From the NCBI GenBank assembly GCA_921293015.1, contig OV121092.1, positions 11,104,001 through 11,168,000 on the forward strand: 64,000 bases of DNA, given 5' to 3'. Below the pieces are notes generated by a model. It searched no databases. It saw only the letters and a program-made list of their open reading frames with translations, and was not told where the DNA came from. This document shows, piece by piece, positions 22,050 through 35,340 of the stretch. Numbering within the stretch: the stretch's first letter is position 1; each line of letters begins with the position of its first letter. The position numbers were made by a program, and so were the translations under genes. Origin of the DNA: Phorcus lineatus (lineage: Eukaryota; Mollusca; Gastropoda; Trochida; Trochidae).

Positions 22050-25000
22050 GTTTAAGGGTTCTTTTCCTAAAATGTTGCATATGTATAGTAACAAGAATGT
22101 AATAGCATAATTGATAAAAATCCTTCTTATGAATTTAATTATTTTCATACCCCGATTTCAGGCTTGTGAATGTTATGTGGCAACTTAATCAGTAAGAACA
22201 TCTCAGAATGTGCAAAATTAGCAACAAAGATTCTTAGCTTAAATCATAAATATTTTGCATTCAAAGACTTCATAGCTTAAGCATTTATAATTTTATGTAT
22301 GTGGATAAATATAATTAAGCGTTACTCTGTGATTGTTTCATAAATGCAATGTATTTACATTCTGATAAGAAATATATTTTAAGCTTATGTTTTAAAATGT
22401 TTGTGTGGTTTATTTTTATATACTGTTTGAAAGTAGAATTTTTCAATATAGGTCGTCAGGCTTTATTTGGATAACAAATTTAAAAAAGAATATTGCAATG
22501 TTTTGCATTTTTAAAATTTTTTAGTTGTATGAAAGAAAATCTGTTTAATATTTATTTCTAGGTCTGTACTTTCATAAACATTGATAACATTGCACAAAAA
22601 CTAAATCATCCCTTTATAATGTTTTCTCAAATATTTTCCATCATAAAATATCTTTCTATTATAAAGTTAAAAATTGCTTGTTGCTACATTTTATCATCTT
22701 CAGAATGAACATTTATTCAACTGAAAGTAGCATAATCATTTATTCAATAAGGGAATAAATATATATTAAAACACTATTAGCATTAGAGAATATCAGTTTC
22801 ATTAAATTCTTGGAGGGTTATTATTTTCATAATGAATCTGGACATTTTGATATATTTGACTCCTTTTCATACTACAGATCAAAATTAACATAAGTTTGGA
22901 TTCATGATTACAAAATATATTTATTTGATAAATATAATAAAAATTTGGTGTTATTATTTTTAAATCCGCTAGCCTTGATCACTCTTTTAAGACTTTTACT
23001 TGACCATCTTCATACTTTGCATTTTCCAAAAATTTCTAGACTTGCTAGAACTCCCTTACATTGTTATACAGATCGAAATTGAACTTTACAATATGCGTTC
23101 GCATTATTTTGATTAATGTTTTCCCAAACAAAAGGAATATTGTTGTGGCATGAAAGACAAGTTAAAACAAGTCTATACAGTGCTTAATGTACATAGTTTG
23201 AGAGAAACATTACCCTCAATTCCATTGTGCTCTCAAACTGCCCTGATAAAATCATGTTAAGAATAACAGTTAAACAGCTTATGATTTATGACTTTTATAC
23301 TGGAGGTTGATTGATACTTTACTTGATTAGTGGGATGTTATAATTTTCTGAGGATAATATTAATAATGATATAATCCTTCTTAAACTGAAAATCATTTTT
23401 TCCTCTGCATTTTATTGGTGTATACAAACAGATCTTTTTCTGATCTGTCTGAATGTGAAGAGGATTTACAACAGCAATAACAATGCTCAAACAAAAGAAA
23501 TTAATGAAATAAATTAAAAGAGAGTGTGACCTGAAGCGCGAGTGAGCACTTTATCAATGTTAAGCAAAGGCAATAATAGCTTGTGACAGCTTGCAGTGGG
23601 AGAATTATTAGCTGTGTTCCATTATAAGAACAACATGTCCCAATAATTTTGTGAAACATCAATTTATCATAAATTTTTTTTAAATAATGTAACAAGCTCT
23701 CATTGGTCAATGTTTGCTTTATATTTTGTATCTATCATGCTTTTTGGCATATTAATGTTTTAAAAAAAATTTTGGAGGGACATTTTTGCATAATGTTGCA
23801 TTAGATAAACATTAATTTGTTCAAACAAGCTGTCCATAAATTCATTATACTTTGTGCTCTTTGTTTTGTTTAAGCATGTCACTAATAATGTTAAACCAAT
23901 GCATTTTTTATCTTGATGATAAAAATAACATTCTTTTTACAAGATTACTTGGTATCTCATATCAGACATCGCTTTGTGTTAATAAAATTTTTACTATTTT
24001 TATGAAGGTTCCCTTGTACAAATGTGCCAACATTGGTTAATGTTTACAAACCATTTCCCTTTCTAAAATGATTAAAAGGTGTTCACACCAAAATGGCTGA
24101 ATGCAGTTTTCACTTGATTCTTCTAAGTCTAAGGTTAATCAGTTTGAGTAATGGGATGTTTGACCCTCTGAAGATGATACATTTTGCATAAACTAATGTT
24201 TATTGGGGAATATTTGATGAAATGAAATTATTTAAAAATCTCTTTACCTTTCCTTTATGCATCCCATTCATTCAGGTGTTTATTGTGGAATATTTCTGAT
24301 ATAGGTGATTCAGAAAGATACATTTCCTACATATGTGTATTTTTACTACATTCTCAGTATTTCCAAATTATACAATTGAATCAACAGACTTGAGAAATAT
24401 TTTTACCATACCAGAATATTCTGAATGTGTCTCCATTGTGCCAGAATGCATTTTGATAACTGCTCCCAAGTGCATTTTGATGCATTCTGATACTCTTGTT
24501 CCATAATGACCACATCCTCAATATTCCGACTCCATAATACTCATTTTAACTGAAATTAAGAGTTTATTCACACATGATGTGAAAATGTGACACAAATGAA
24601 TGTTGTAAATTCTGAATAGATGGTAGTGACAAAAGTTTTTTTTACAAACAACATTCTTAAAAATTAAAACATATCTCAAATGCTACTATATTATTTTCTT
24701 GATATGATTAAGACATTATTGAGTTGTTGCAGGGACTTTATGTTTTTATCTTATTCATGTTATGATCAAAATGGTAATTGTATTACCATCTTCATTACAT
24801 TAGATCTACTAATTGTTTATTTCATAATACGCAGGAAATTACATTGCTCTGTGAGCAATTCAATAGATAACAATCAATTCTTCATTGATGTTACGATTAT
24901 CTTATATTACCATTGACTTGCTGTAACTACTGATTCGTAATTAAGTCAATTAGTTGATATGAATAGTTGATAGCTGATCAGCTGACAAAGAAGGTGTAGA

Positions 25001-26060
25001 TAATTTGTACCTGTACCAGCCACCTGTAAGACTATCAGAGTTCTGGATTACTGTTGTGTGATAAGCTACAGAGATTTACCAAGGTACTTTAAAGTATGGG
25101 GGTGGGGTGAGGGATGGGGTGACACGTAATGGAACAGGGACAGGGAGCATTCTATGGTTGGGTGTTTTATGCATCCTCTATAAATCAAATTGCACCAAAG
25201 CTATATGTAGAGGAATACTGCAACATTAACGCTGGATTATCAAGGATCATTTTTAACATCAATATATCAAAATCAATTTCAAAAGAGAAGAAAGAATCCC
25301 TACCCCACCCCTACCCCTGCATGACTTAGCAAATGATAACGAGGACAGGGGATGGGGATTGATATATTTGTTATCAGTTCTTATCACTGTTACTCTGTTA
25401 CACTCAGTGCAACAGTTGAGTCTGTGGGGGCGGTATATTTACCATATCACTTCGCTTGTTTTATGAAATAATGTTCTTATTCTTTGTGCTTTCCTTTTGC
25501 ATAAGCATAAATATTGACAAGGATAGTTTTGTTTTCTTTATCTGAGCATCAGAAATGATAGTAATTCGTTGATGTTGGATATTGTTTCATTGATTTTGGA
25601 TTTGAAAAAAATTGATAGTCTTTCAAATCAATTGAATGAAATTGCTGATGGTGATTTTTAACTTCCTTGAAGGTCATCAGTTTGTGTTAAAGAATTAAAC
25701 CTAAGTTTAAATTTTTAAATACTAGAGTTGTGACAATACAGACATTTCACAATAGAAAACATTTAACGATATAACAATAGAAATCAATGTAATACACCTC
25801 ACAATACTCTACTTTCAGCAGAAGAGAGATTAACTTTTGGCGGAACAAAATGAACAATTTCATTTATTAGGAGATGTCGCCAGATTTAGTATCACAATTC
25901 TAGAAACTACAATGTGTATTCAAAATCTATGAAATACAATATCTAATGTAATTTGTTTATGAATGTTTATCTTTTTTATATTTATCAATATGAAAATGAT
26001 ACAGTAATAACAATGAACAATTTAAGTGGTTTTCTAGGAGTTTTCAGTTTAAGGAAGGCG
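22050..26060. other. Very AT-rich intronic sequence
   Basis: Apart from the dispersed ~50-bp motif at 24065-24115 no element is recognised. Small open frames here look like chance. Confidence 0.5.
24065..24115 (+). repeat. Dispersed short repeat, copy 1
   Basis: AAAAGGTGTTCACACC then AAATGGCT and GCAGTTTTCA recur at 51590-51640 in the same orientation, and in part at 55015-55050 in the opposite orientation. Confidence 0.6.
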
Positions 26061-26067
26061 AGAAATG

Positions 26068-26150
26068 TTATGGATTATCAACTTCTTTATTATACTGATT
26101 GTGACTGATAGTGATGTTTCGGTAAAGGTTCTTATACTGTTTTCCAGCAA
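26068..26150 (-). mobile_element. Second copy of the ACTTCTTTATT / GTTTCG element (hammerhead-like relic?)
   Basis: TGGATTATCAACTTCTTTATT is followed by GTGATGTTTCGGTAAAGG, matching 19545-19610 in order. The minus strand shows TTTACCGAAACATCAC, a possible helix-II strand plus GAAAC core. The CTGANGA box is degraded. Confidence 0.35.
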
Positions 26151-26557
26151 TAGGATAATAGTGAGATATTCTACTTATATAATTATGTACAAAATGCTGT
26201 ATCTCAAAATTGTTTTCCAGTTATTACATTTTCTCTTAAAATTCTTTGATAGTTATCAAAGTTTATGAAAGAACATGTATGTTCTATGTATTTCAGGATA
26301 TTATTTCATTCAATTAAATGGGTTTTTTTATGAAGCTCTACTGATATGTTGTATGTTGAAACATCTGTCATTTTGACAACAGCTTGCGACCTATATTTTA
26401 ACTGATGGAAGAATGTTTTGTTATTGGGTTATACGGGATGGAACTTGATATTTTTGTTGACATATAAGCAAATTATTTCTTTGGCAAGGACACTGGACAT
26501 AGATGTTCTTGTTATCTAGTTATCTAGAGAATCAATGAGTTGGTAGTGACATATGTC

Positions 26558-27004
26558 AAAGAGCCACTCCGTGATTTCATAACATATAATTTACCTTTGA
26601 TACAAACCTAAATCTCACATGTGGTGATATAAAATAAAAACATCTTAACTTTTCATGTCCAAATACTGGTTTTCCATGAAAATCTAAAAACAGCCTTATA
26701 AATGCACAGAGGTGTAGATATCATGTCCAATATAAATGGATACTAGTTATATAACCTATCAAATGCTATCAACTCCTAACTGCCCTCCTGGCTGTTTTAG
26801 ATAAGTCTCCAAGATTACGTCTGACTATTTGATGTGCACCACTGTCCGATCATAATTGCGACGTTCTACCTTCATATTGTCACTGTAAAGAAAAAATAAG
26901 CTTTAAAATGTGTCTTTTTGGTAACAGTCAATACTTTGCGATCAAATGACACCATTGATTAAGTTTGGCATATATGACTCCAACAACTCACGGAGAGGTT
27001 CTTT
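26558..27004 (+). mobile_element. TIR element, full-length copy (relative of 7887-8246)
   Basis: The left end AAAGAGCCACTCCGTGATTT and the reverse complement of the right end (AAAGAACCTCTCCGTGAGTT, at 26985-27004) agree at most positions, defining a ~447-bp non-autonomous element. The first ~370 bp align with 7887-8246. No transposase is present and no clear target-site duplication was found. Confidence 0.7.
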
Positions 27005-27990
27005 AAGGAACTTGAATAAGTTTCATAGAAAGATAAGATAAGATATGTGACATTATCTTAAATGGCTGAAGAGAATTCAAATTGTAATCTAGTGAACACA
27101 AAGAATTTAGACGATAATATCATAAACTCTTTAAGTTGCAATTGTATTTATAATGTTTTTTTTTCTAACTTTTCTATTATTTTGTAATTTTTAAAAAATT
27201 TACATTGGAATAAACTAGCAGAAGAATTTAATAAACTGAGCATTTTAAATGGATAAAGAGAGTAAACCGAGATTATTTGAAAACATATGGAAGATCAATT
27301 GTGTGTGTCATTGTATCACTTATAAACCATCTGTTGTCAGTTGATCTTCAAATGATTTTTTCACATTTTGTGATTAGAAATGTGTTGTTTTTTTAAAACT
27401 ACATTATTTCCACTTTTTTAAATTCATAATTTACATATTTATGGTATTTTAACAATATTTTTCTTCTTTACAACTTAGATTGTAATAAGTGAATGTGTCA
27501 TGCAACATCAAGACATGACATGTCTACTCAGGAATAAGAAAAAGACGTGAAATGTAAACATTATGCTATTGCGCAGTTACAGTATCAAAATAAAATCAAT
27601 AAACTTTGACATTCAATCTTTCTTGTATCTTTATCTGTTTTCACTTCATTGGAGCAGTTATACTAATTTTCTTTTTAGATTTTGAAAATAGTTTTTCAAA
27701 TTAATTGCTAATCATATTTTGATGAAGAGATAATAACTCTCTTGGCTTAGTAAGTACTTTCACTTTTGTGTTTTTGTGACAAAATCTTTTTGTTTGTTCA
27801 TGATTTCTATTACGGTGCACTAAAGTTAATATTTTCCTATATTCATGTCAGTAATTATAAATTTTTGAAGTTTTCATTCCTAATAGATCATCAAGAGCAA
27901 ATAGTTCACGCACCGAAAGCTATAATGTGTAAAAGTATTTGTTCTTTTACCAATAGTGAAGAGAATTTCAGACGTAGGAAACAAAAAAAA
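27005..27990. other. AT-rich intronic sequence
   Basis: Nothing recognised beyond T-rich tracts. Confidence 0.5.
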
Positions 27991-28004
27991 GATAACAATA
28001 TTTT

Positions 28005-28215
28005 TTCATTCGAAGTTTTGCTTTGTTAAAGTTGAGATTGCTATGTGATTTTCATTGAACAAAGCTTTTAGTTTTTTTCATTCTGTTTTCCTTTATTCAA
28101 ATTGAGATGGCTATGTAATTTTCATTGAACGGGCTTATAATGGTTTTTTTTATTCCATGTTTTTCTTTATCCAAGTTGAGATCGCTGTGTAATTTTCATT
28201 GAAAACAAGTTATAA
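28005..28215. repeat. ~72-bp tandem repeat, three diverged units
   Basis: GTTGAGAT(T/G)GCTATGT(G/A)A followed by TTTTCATTGAA occurs at about 28031, 28101 and 28174. Confidence 0.75.
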
Positions 28216-28219
28216 GGAT

Positions 28220-29075
28220 ATCCAGCTTTATCTACTATTAGTCTATTGAGATGTTTTTATGTTAGCTTTTTATTTCTAACCTTCCCTTTCAAATGCGTCA
28301 TCTGACTAAGCCAGGTTTTGTGATTAACAATAGCGTATGAGGAATTATCGTGTGATTTACATTTGCTGTAATCAAAAATACATTTGATTTTTCCGATGGT
28401 AATATCTGTCTAAAAATAAATCAGAGGCTCAAAGTACAGGAGAAGAACCTCTTTGAATGAAACTTTCAGTCGGATTTTTACGATTGCGATGCACACGACA
28501 GAACTAAAAGGGCTCTGTGGCTTGTATGTTTATGACAACTTTCTAATCAGTTTTCATTGTTTTTTGGAGAATTATTTTAGATTAAAGGTAAAGGTTGTAT
28601 GTTTCACATAATGTCTGTCATATTATATTATTTTTTTATGAAAAGAACCGAATTATTTCTTCTGACTCAGGGTATGAAAATATCACATCTAATGAAGTAT
28701 TTAGACAAAATCTAGCTAGTGGCAGATAGTCTTCTCTGAGTTGTATTAAGTTTGTAATTCTTGAGCCTTGGAGAGAGAGTTATATCATTGTATAAAATGA
28801 GGAAAAGATAAAATATCCTTCCCCATCACATGGTGGTTATTGTTTGTATTCTGTTTTCTATAAAGGATTTGGGTGGGGAATCTCCAAATTCATACGCCTG
28901 TGCTGTGGGTTTACATCACACTTACTTGTGCACTATTAAAAAGTCTCTTGTGAAAAAGTTTCAAAGTCAAAGTTAACTATAGTTTTTGTTGAAGGTTTAT
29001 TTCTATCATTCAACATGTTGACATTGTTCTATTGTAATAATTATTATTATGTTAATTTTTAATAGTTTGAAGAGT
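28220..29075. other. AT-rich intronic sequence
   Basis: No element or gene recognised. Confidence 0.5.
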
Positions 29076-29079
29076 AATG

Positions 29080-29199
29080 ACTACTACTACTACTACTACC
29101 ACTACCACTACCACTACCACTACCACCACTACCACTACCACTACCACTACCACCACTACCACTACCACTACCACTACCACTACCACTACTACTACTACT
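29080..29199. repeat. (ACT/ACC)n trinucleotide microsatellite
   Basis: About forty ACT/ACC triplets, giving an artefactual poly-threonine frame. Confidence 0.97.
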
Positions 29200-29784
29200 C
29201 AAATTGAATTTAGTCCAAGCAAAACATTCATTTTGATTGGTTCACAACCACCAATCAAAAGTCAGGAAAATCTGTAATTCCTTTGTGAAAAACATGACCC
29301 TGTTTCCATCTTCTCATTTGGTAATTTAGTTATATATATATTACATCAATATCTTTGATAGAACTAAAATGTCAAAAACTATGACCTCTGTTTATTGAAG
29401 TGTGTTATCATAAATTATATGTTATTTATAAAAAAAATCATTTTAGGAAACAATTGAAATTTGGACACCTTAAAAGGGATTTTCAAAGAGATTATAGCAT
29501 TTCATATATTTTCAAGGTAGTTGGTTCACTCAGATGGTTAACATTTGGTATCAATGAGTTTAGGTTTTTGGGTTGAAAGAGGAATAATGTGTTGTCGACC
29601 ATCATCATTTCCAAGGAACCAATTTTCTAACAAAACAATCACCTTATCTAATGAATGAGTTTCTATAACAATAATTGGTAAAAACATTCCTTCTTATCAG
29701 TGACCATTCCTGATCCATAGCAGTCTGGTCTGAGAGGTTTTCTACGTCTTCAAGCTTTGATTAGATGTAATTCAATGACAAGGG

Positions 29785-30182
29785 CAGGGATTAGCACCAA
29801 AAGCAGAGCTATTTTAGTCCACACCAGCATACTAAAGCCCTCACTTGTATTCACTTAGGCATTATGACAGCAATTTCATTGGAGAAAATTCTCACTTTTA
29901 TCACCGTAAAATAGGACAAGGAATAAATGTTTACTGCCTTAATGGTCCCATCTGTTGAGTCAGTGATTGTTAGTGCCAAATGTTGTATAGGAACCCAGTG
30001 GCACCGATTCCGAAACATGTCCAGAGCTGGGGGCGCTATGGTGTGTAACATACAGACAGGCAGGCAATAGTGTGTATAACACACGTCCACATTGCATTTC
30101 TCCTTCTCTTACTCACCACCGGGAGTTTAACAACAGTATTGTATGCCATAGCGCCAAGGGTCAAATAGCCAATCCCTGCTGA
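29785..30182. mobile_element. Possible TIR element with CAGGGATT ends
   Basis: GGGCAGGGATTAGC near 29787 is matched by GCCAATCCCTGCT near 30170, and an inner pair GGCGCTATGG / CCATAGCGCC lies at about 30032 and 30146. This nested symmetry suggests a decayed non-autonomous DNA transposon. The flanks show no clear target-site duplication. Confidence 0.4.
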
Positions 30183-30249
30183 CTTCAATGAGAGCTTTCT
30201 TCTATGCTTGGAGTGTGAAAATTGTTTTGCTTATACGCAAGCAAGGAAG

Positions 30250-31300
30250 AGTATGGAGGAAATGTCCCTTTAAAAATAAACTGCTTATATTAACTGTGTC
30301 AGTGATTATCGAAGTAATTTGGTATTGAAGAAGCTTTAAGACCTATTTTTAATCTAAGTGATGTTAGAAATGAACATTAAATTCCATATTTGCTTATGAA
30401 ATTATTGATGAGAGAAAACATCAAAGGAGAACCCTTATCATAATTGCTCATTCTATTGATAACAATGGTTATGGAGAAAAGATAGGGTTATGAAGATAAG
30501 GAATATCGTAGGATCTCTCTATGTTCAGAAAGTGTTACATGTTACGGTGAACCCTGAAGGGATGCCCTGCTCATTCAATGGAGATACCATTTTAGGTAAA
30601 AGGTATGGATTGCCTTGACTTGAATCCTCAAACACCAGTTTCCCTTAGCTTAAGATCTTCATCACTATGGGCTAAGGATGCTTTAGCAGATGTCAGTTTC
30701 CGATATGGTATTCATTTGTAGAATTTTCGTGTAATTTTCAATATTTTACCATGGGGTTGAGCCATTGACATTCACTACCTAATGACTTTTCAACATTTAC
30801 CAAATGTTTCTATATAAACAGTGATTTTTTTGTTCTTAAATTATTTGCACAAAAGTGAGTTCATGTTGTTGTTTCATACAGTTTAACACTCTTGTATAAA
30901 ATTTTCATTTAATTAGATGCACAAAAAATTAAATATACAAAATTCCATTTGAAACCAATATTATAGAAATATTTCCTAGAATTTGTACAGAGTTGTTGAA
31001 CGACATGTTTATATTTGTTCCATACAAGATATTGAAAATGTACTACATAGAAATAGTGTGCATGTCAAAGTAAAATAGTGAAGATATCTGTCTTCTCACA
31101 CTTTGTCAGGGGTCGATCGTAGAAGATCATATATTATTGGTCCTATGAAAAAAATACATGTATTACAAATTATTTTAACATCAAACTACTGTAGTGTGCT
31201 GGTGACTTTCATGTCTAAGTAAAATATTGAAACTGTTACAGTCATAGAAATCCAAGATGACAATGGTTCAGGAGACAAATATTCACTACAAAGCAAAAAA
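30250..31300. other. AT-rich intronic sequence
   Basis: No gene or element recognised. Confidence 0.5.
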
Positions 31301-31565
31301 TGTCAGGGTTGTATGCTAGATATGTTAATCATGTCTAAGTGGTGTGTTGAGGAGCTGCCATCCTTCCAGGTACATGGTGCAGAGTTATAGAATGTCACAT
31401 TTGAGTATGTGAATAGTTTGTAAGAGATTTCCTCACACGTTGTGCTGAATTGTATAACATCAAAGTAGGGTGTTGAACTTGTTTCCATCTTTCCCCCAAA
31501 AATAGTACCGATTTGTAGATCCTTCAGTAGGATGTTGAGTTTGTTTTTAGACTGTGGCAGTAGGG

Positions 31566-31593
31566 GAGCTCCCGAGAGTCTTGTCGGGAGCTC
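31566..31593. other. Perfect 10-bp hairpin
   Basis: GAGCTCCCGA and TCGGGAGCTC flank an 8-nt loop. A minus-strand 100-codon frame (31303-31605) reads across it without recognisable motifs. The GC-rich stem contrasts with its surroundings. Confidence 0.6.
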
Positions 31594-31912
31594 AAAGTAT
31601 CTCAATTAGAGATCCATGTCAGTGATGAGCGCTGTGTATTGATTGGCTGTATTGAAGAGGTTGAAACCAACACTCACCACTCATATTAATTCCATACTTA
31701 TTATCCAACCTGTCTTTGAGCAAGCGCTTCTATTTGTACAAGATGAATACGCTGTAATTAAGACTCATCTGCCGTGGATCACCACCGCTGGACTCCTCGG
31801 GGTAGCTACATCAGTGAGCTGCCGACCATGCTTCTTCACTGTGTAACACATCTAGACTTAAACATGGTTGCTAAATAGTCTGTGGCAGATGTTGGAGGTG
31901 AACCGAGGTAAT

Positions 31913-32085
31913 TTGGGGTTTAACACCGCTTTCAAGAGTAATTCACTTATATCACGGCTGCTAGTATTAATGTAGGGAGAAAGCCCACAACACTATTGTG
32001 GCTATGCATTGTGGTGTAACCTGTGAGCATTAGTTGGAATTAGTGAACAATCAAACCATGGTTGGTACTGTGCTGAACAGCTCTT
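31913..32085 (-). mobile_element. SINE A, 5'-truncated copy
   Basis: The 3' half of the SINE seen at 15103-15436 is present in the same orientation (TTTGGGGTTTAACACCGC, CTTATATCACGGCTGCTAGT, AACCATGGTTGGTACT). The tRNA head is missing. The 23-bp minisatellite begins about 15 bp beyond the break. Confidence 0.85.
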
Positions 32086-32098
32086 TGAAATTTAAGGA

Positions 32099-32420
32099 GG
32101 GGGATTGGGTCGGAAGAGGAACGGGGATTGGGTCGGAAGAGGAACGGGGATTGGGTCGGAAGAGGAATGGGGATTGGGTCGGAAGAGGAATGGGGATTGG
32201 GTCGGAAGAGGAACGGGGATTGGGTCGGAAGAGGAACGGGGATTGGGTCGGAAGAGGAACGGGGATTGGGTCGGAAGAGGAACGGGGATTGGGTCGGAAG
32301 AGGAATGGGGATTGGGTCGGAAGAGGAACGGGGATTGGGTCGGAAGAGGAACGGGGATTGGGTCGGAAGAGGAACGGGGATTGGGTCGGAAGAGGAACGG
32401 GGATTGGGTCGGAAGAGGAA
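32099..32420. repeat. 23-bp G-rich minisatellite, 14 units
   Basis: The unit contains GGGGATTGGGTCGGAAGAGG plus AAC or AAT. Since 23 is not a multiple of three and the unit lacks stops, all three plus frames and one minus frame stay open. This yields 120-177 codon frames with identical GLGRKRNGDWVGRG-type repeats. They have no recognisable protein family and should not be called genes. The G runs could form G-quadruplexes on the plus strand. Confidence 0.97.
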
Positions 32421-32489
32421 CTATCAAAGGGAAGGGGTTCAGCAGTCTACGGTGCACTTTATTGTGTTTTTTTCGAAAGGGGAGTTTAA

Positions 32490-35340
32490 CCCTAACCTAC
32501 AATCTGATAGGCAAAATAAACAACATGTTAATAAAATCATCTGACACAGATTCCCAGGAATTTGGCATTGGCTATAAATATATACATTATTTGGTATCAA
32601 CCATAACTTCAGAATGTTCTCTTTCACATGTAGATTGAATTGTGGTTTCCAAGAGATGATTTCAATATCAGCTCAGGTTATGTAAAAGAAACACCTATTT
32701 GAATAATGAGCTGAGCAAATAAAGGTTTCATTTTCATTGTAGTACAAAAATATCAGCCGAGACTGATCCATTAAAGACTTCTCTTGCATCCTTTGTCCAC
32801 GAGAAAAAGTTTTGAAGTGACATGTTCTTTTGTACTTATCTTAAACATCTTTCTGCTTTTTCGTCAAAACTTCCTTTTTCAAGAAGAAGTAATTTTCCAA
32901 CATTAGTGTCCTCTTATGATGGATATGAGAGGTGTGCCCTTCACAGAGATCAAATCAGAATCCCTCTAAGAATCAGCAACTTGAAAAACTTCATGTCTTC
33001 AAGCTAAAAAAATCTATTTCTGACCAAAACTGAAGAGTATCAGTGAAAGACTATCAGAGCAAATGGCAATAAATCGAAGCAAAGGCAATAGATCCATGGC
33101 CGGAGGCTACAATGTCTTCTGTGGTCTCATCAAAGCTCCACTTCTTCTCCAAATGAGGCTCTGTCTAACCATTGTATCCCATCATGCCTCCTGGTTCTCC
33201 TCCCGCCGTTGACTTAAAGGAACTGTTCTATCTTCTTGTCAGCCATATTGGTTATTTTAGGTTTGGTGTACTAAACTAGTTTTATAATTTGATGAAAATG
33301 AAATTTGTGTAATGATAGTTGATAAGACTGATCTACAGTGCCCTGAAATAACGTTGCTTGGCATTCCATACTTGTAGCACCAGTGATTGGAACCATTTCT
33401 GAACAGTTTTCTTTTTGAAAATTTATCATCAAATTGTCAAATCTAAAGCAACCAAATTTTGACTGTTGTTAATGTTTCAAGCTCATTGATTGAAAATCCT
33501 CTTTTGGAAACACTGGAATCTTAGCCCCTTGAATTTTGTTTTAACAAAGATGATAAAATAGAAACAGATCTTTAACTCCAATATCCTTGACTGACAGTTA
33601 ACTGTTGAAGTAAGTAGGTTTCTGTGAGCCAAGAAATAGTAACATGTAATCTCTTGATATATAATTGCATTTGGATAGAGAATAGGACAAGAAAGAGTCT
33701 AAACAAAGTTTAGAGTTTGTCATTAGCCTTTTCCTGTTATCGTTTTCTGTCACTCAGTATTATCATAATATTTGAAAAAGAGTATACAATTATACAGTAT
33801 TATATATTATAAGACAAAAAATGAAACATAGCCAACATTACTCCAACATGTTTCATTGATATCTTCAGGGAGTCTATCTATTATATTGTATTTTATAATA
33901 ATAATTTTGATAATTATATATATTGAGATTTGACTTAATCAAACTGGTGGAGGGTTTATTAAGACAATATGTCATTTTGTTATTTTCTTTCCTTCTTCGG
34001 TGCCTGCATCTTAAGGGTTAAGTACTTTCACTTTGGAAAATAGACTCCTCCTTAATAACTTATATGTTTTAGATAAAAATATCTTTTTCGGAGAAAGACA
34101 TTCATTTGATTTTTTGTAGGAATTTTTTGGGACCTAATTTAGGTGCTACTAAAGAACTTCAACAATTGAAGTGCTGCTTATTTCTATTAAAATTTGTCAA
34201 ATTATTTCCAGAAAACAGATTTCATGACTTATTAGCATTATTGGAGTGAAACATCTTGAATTGAAGTTTAAAGATTTTTTTTAATTCTGACTGAGTCAAT
34301 TTAAGATTCACATCACAGGAAATGGAATCCTTAAGTTGTGTTTGAACAGAGTTGAATTGAGAAAAAATGAAATTGGTTTTGAACATAATGATTTTGTTTG
34401 ACAGAATCTGAAAGCAATAATTTTTTATTCTAACAAGAATTCATCTTGCTTCTTGTTTGTTAAAATCTCAATTCAGATTATTAAAAAGATTTTATCACGA
34501 TTTGGAAATGAAAACAATTGTCTCAGAATTTGTTTATCATTGTCAACCAAAATGGTTAAACATGTATTATTACTAGGAATTAATTATAAAATTTAACGTG
34601 CCCTAATGTTTTTATTGTAAAACCCAATTGTATAACATTTATTAATTTATTTATTTATTTCTGTTATGATTAAAAAGTAAAATTTACTCACTTTTGTTTA
34701 CATGTTTTCTCTTCTTTGGATAAAGGTATGCGAAATTCTTATTCTCCATATCCCACCTTATGAAGAAGTTAGCATCATATGGTGTATTTTCTCAATAAAG
34801 AAGTCATTTGAAGTAAATCTTTTTATATATTTGTGACTTCTAAATGCCAGTCAAATATAAATAATAATAAGATAAGATAATAAGATAAAGACATTACATG
34901 TTATCGTGGCTACCAGAAAGCTGTATTAAGAATTGTGTTTATTGTACAATAATCATGTTTTTTATAAGCAGTTATGACATTTCCAAGCTATCATCTCATT
35001 GCTGTAAGAGAATCAGAGGAAAGCCTTTAATCAAATTATCTGAGAGCTGAGAAATTATCTCATCTTCTTATTAAGTCAATTTATTCTCTCCATGTTATGT
35101 AATGTTCTTGTGATAAGAGAATGTAAAGAGAAGATATGGCTAATGTAATACTCTTCAGAGGTATGTCCAGGAGGTGATAGCTATAGCTGAAAACAGCGTT
35201 TTCATTCCGCAGAACCTTTCCTTCATAGAGCTTATCTGCTCCTGAAATTTGGTATTTACGATTTAGTACACATAACCTTCTACCCACTTCTTTCATGTGT
35301 TCTAAAGTTCATCTTCAGAGAATTATGTGTGTGTCTTGAC
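32490..35340. other. AT-rich intronic sequence
   Basis: No gene recognised. It contains a GC-richer patch at 33090-33215 of unknown nature. Confidence 0.5.

Noticed and set aside
32034-32638. Four overlapping 120-177 codon open frames
   Set aside because: All are translations of the 23-bp minisatellite; the same peptide appears in every plus frame, which is a property of unit length, not of a gene.
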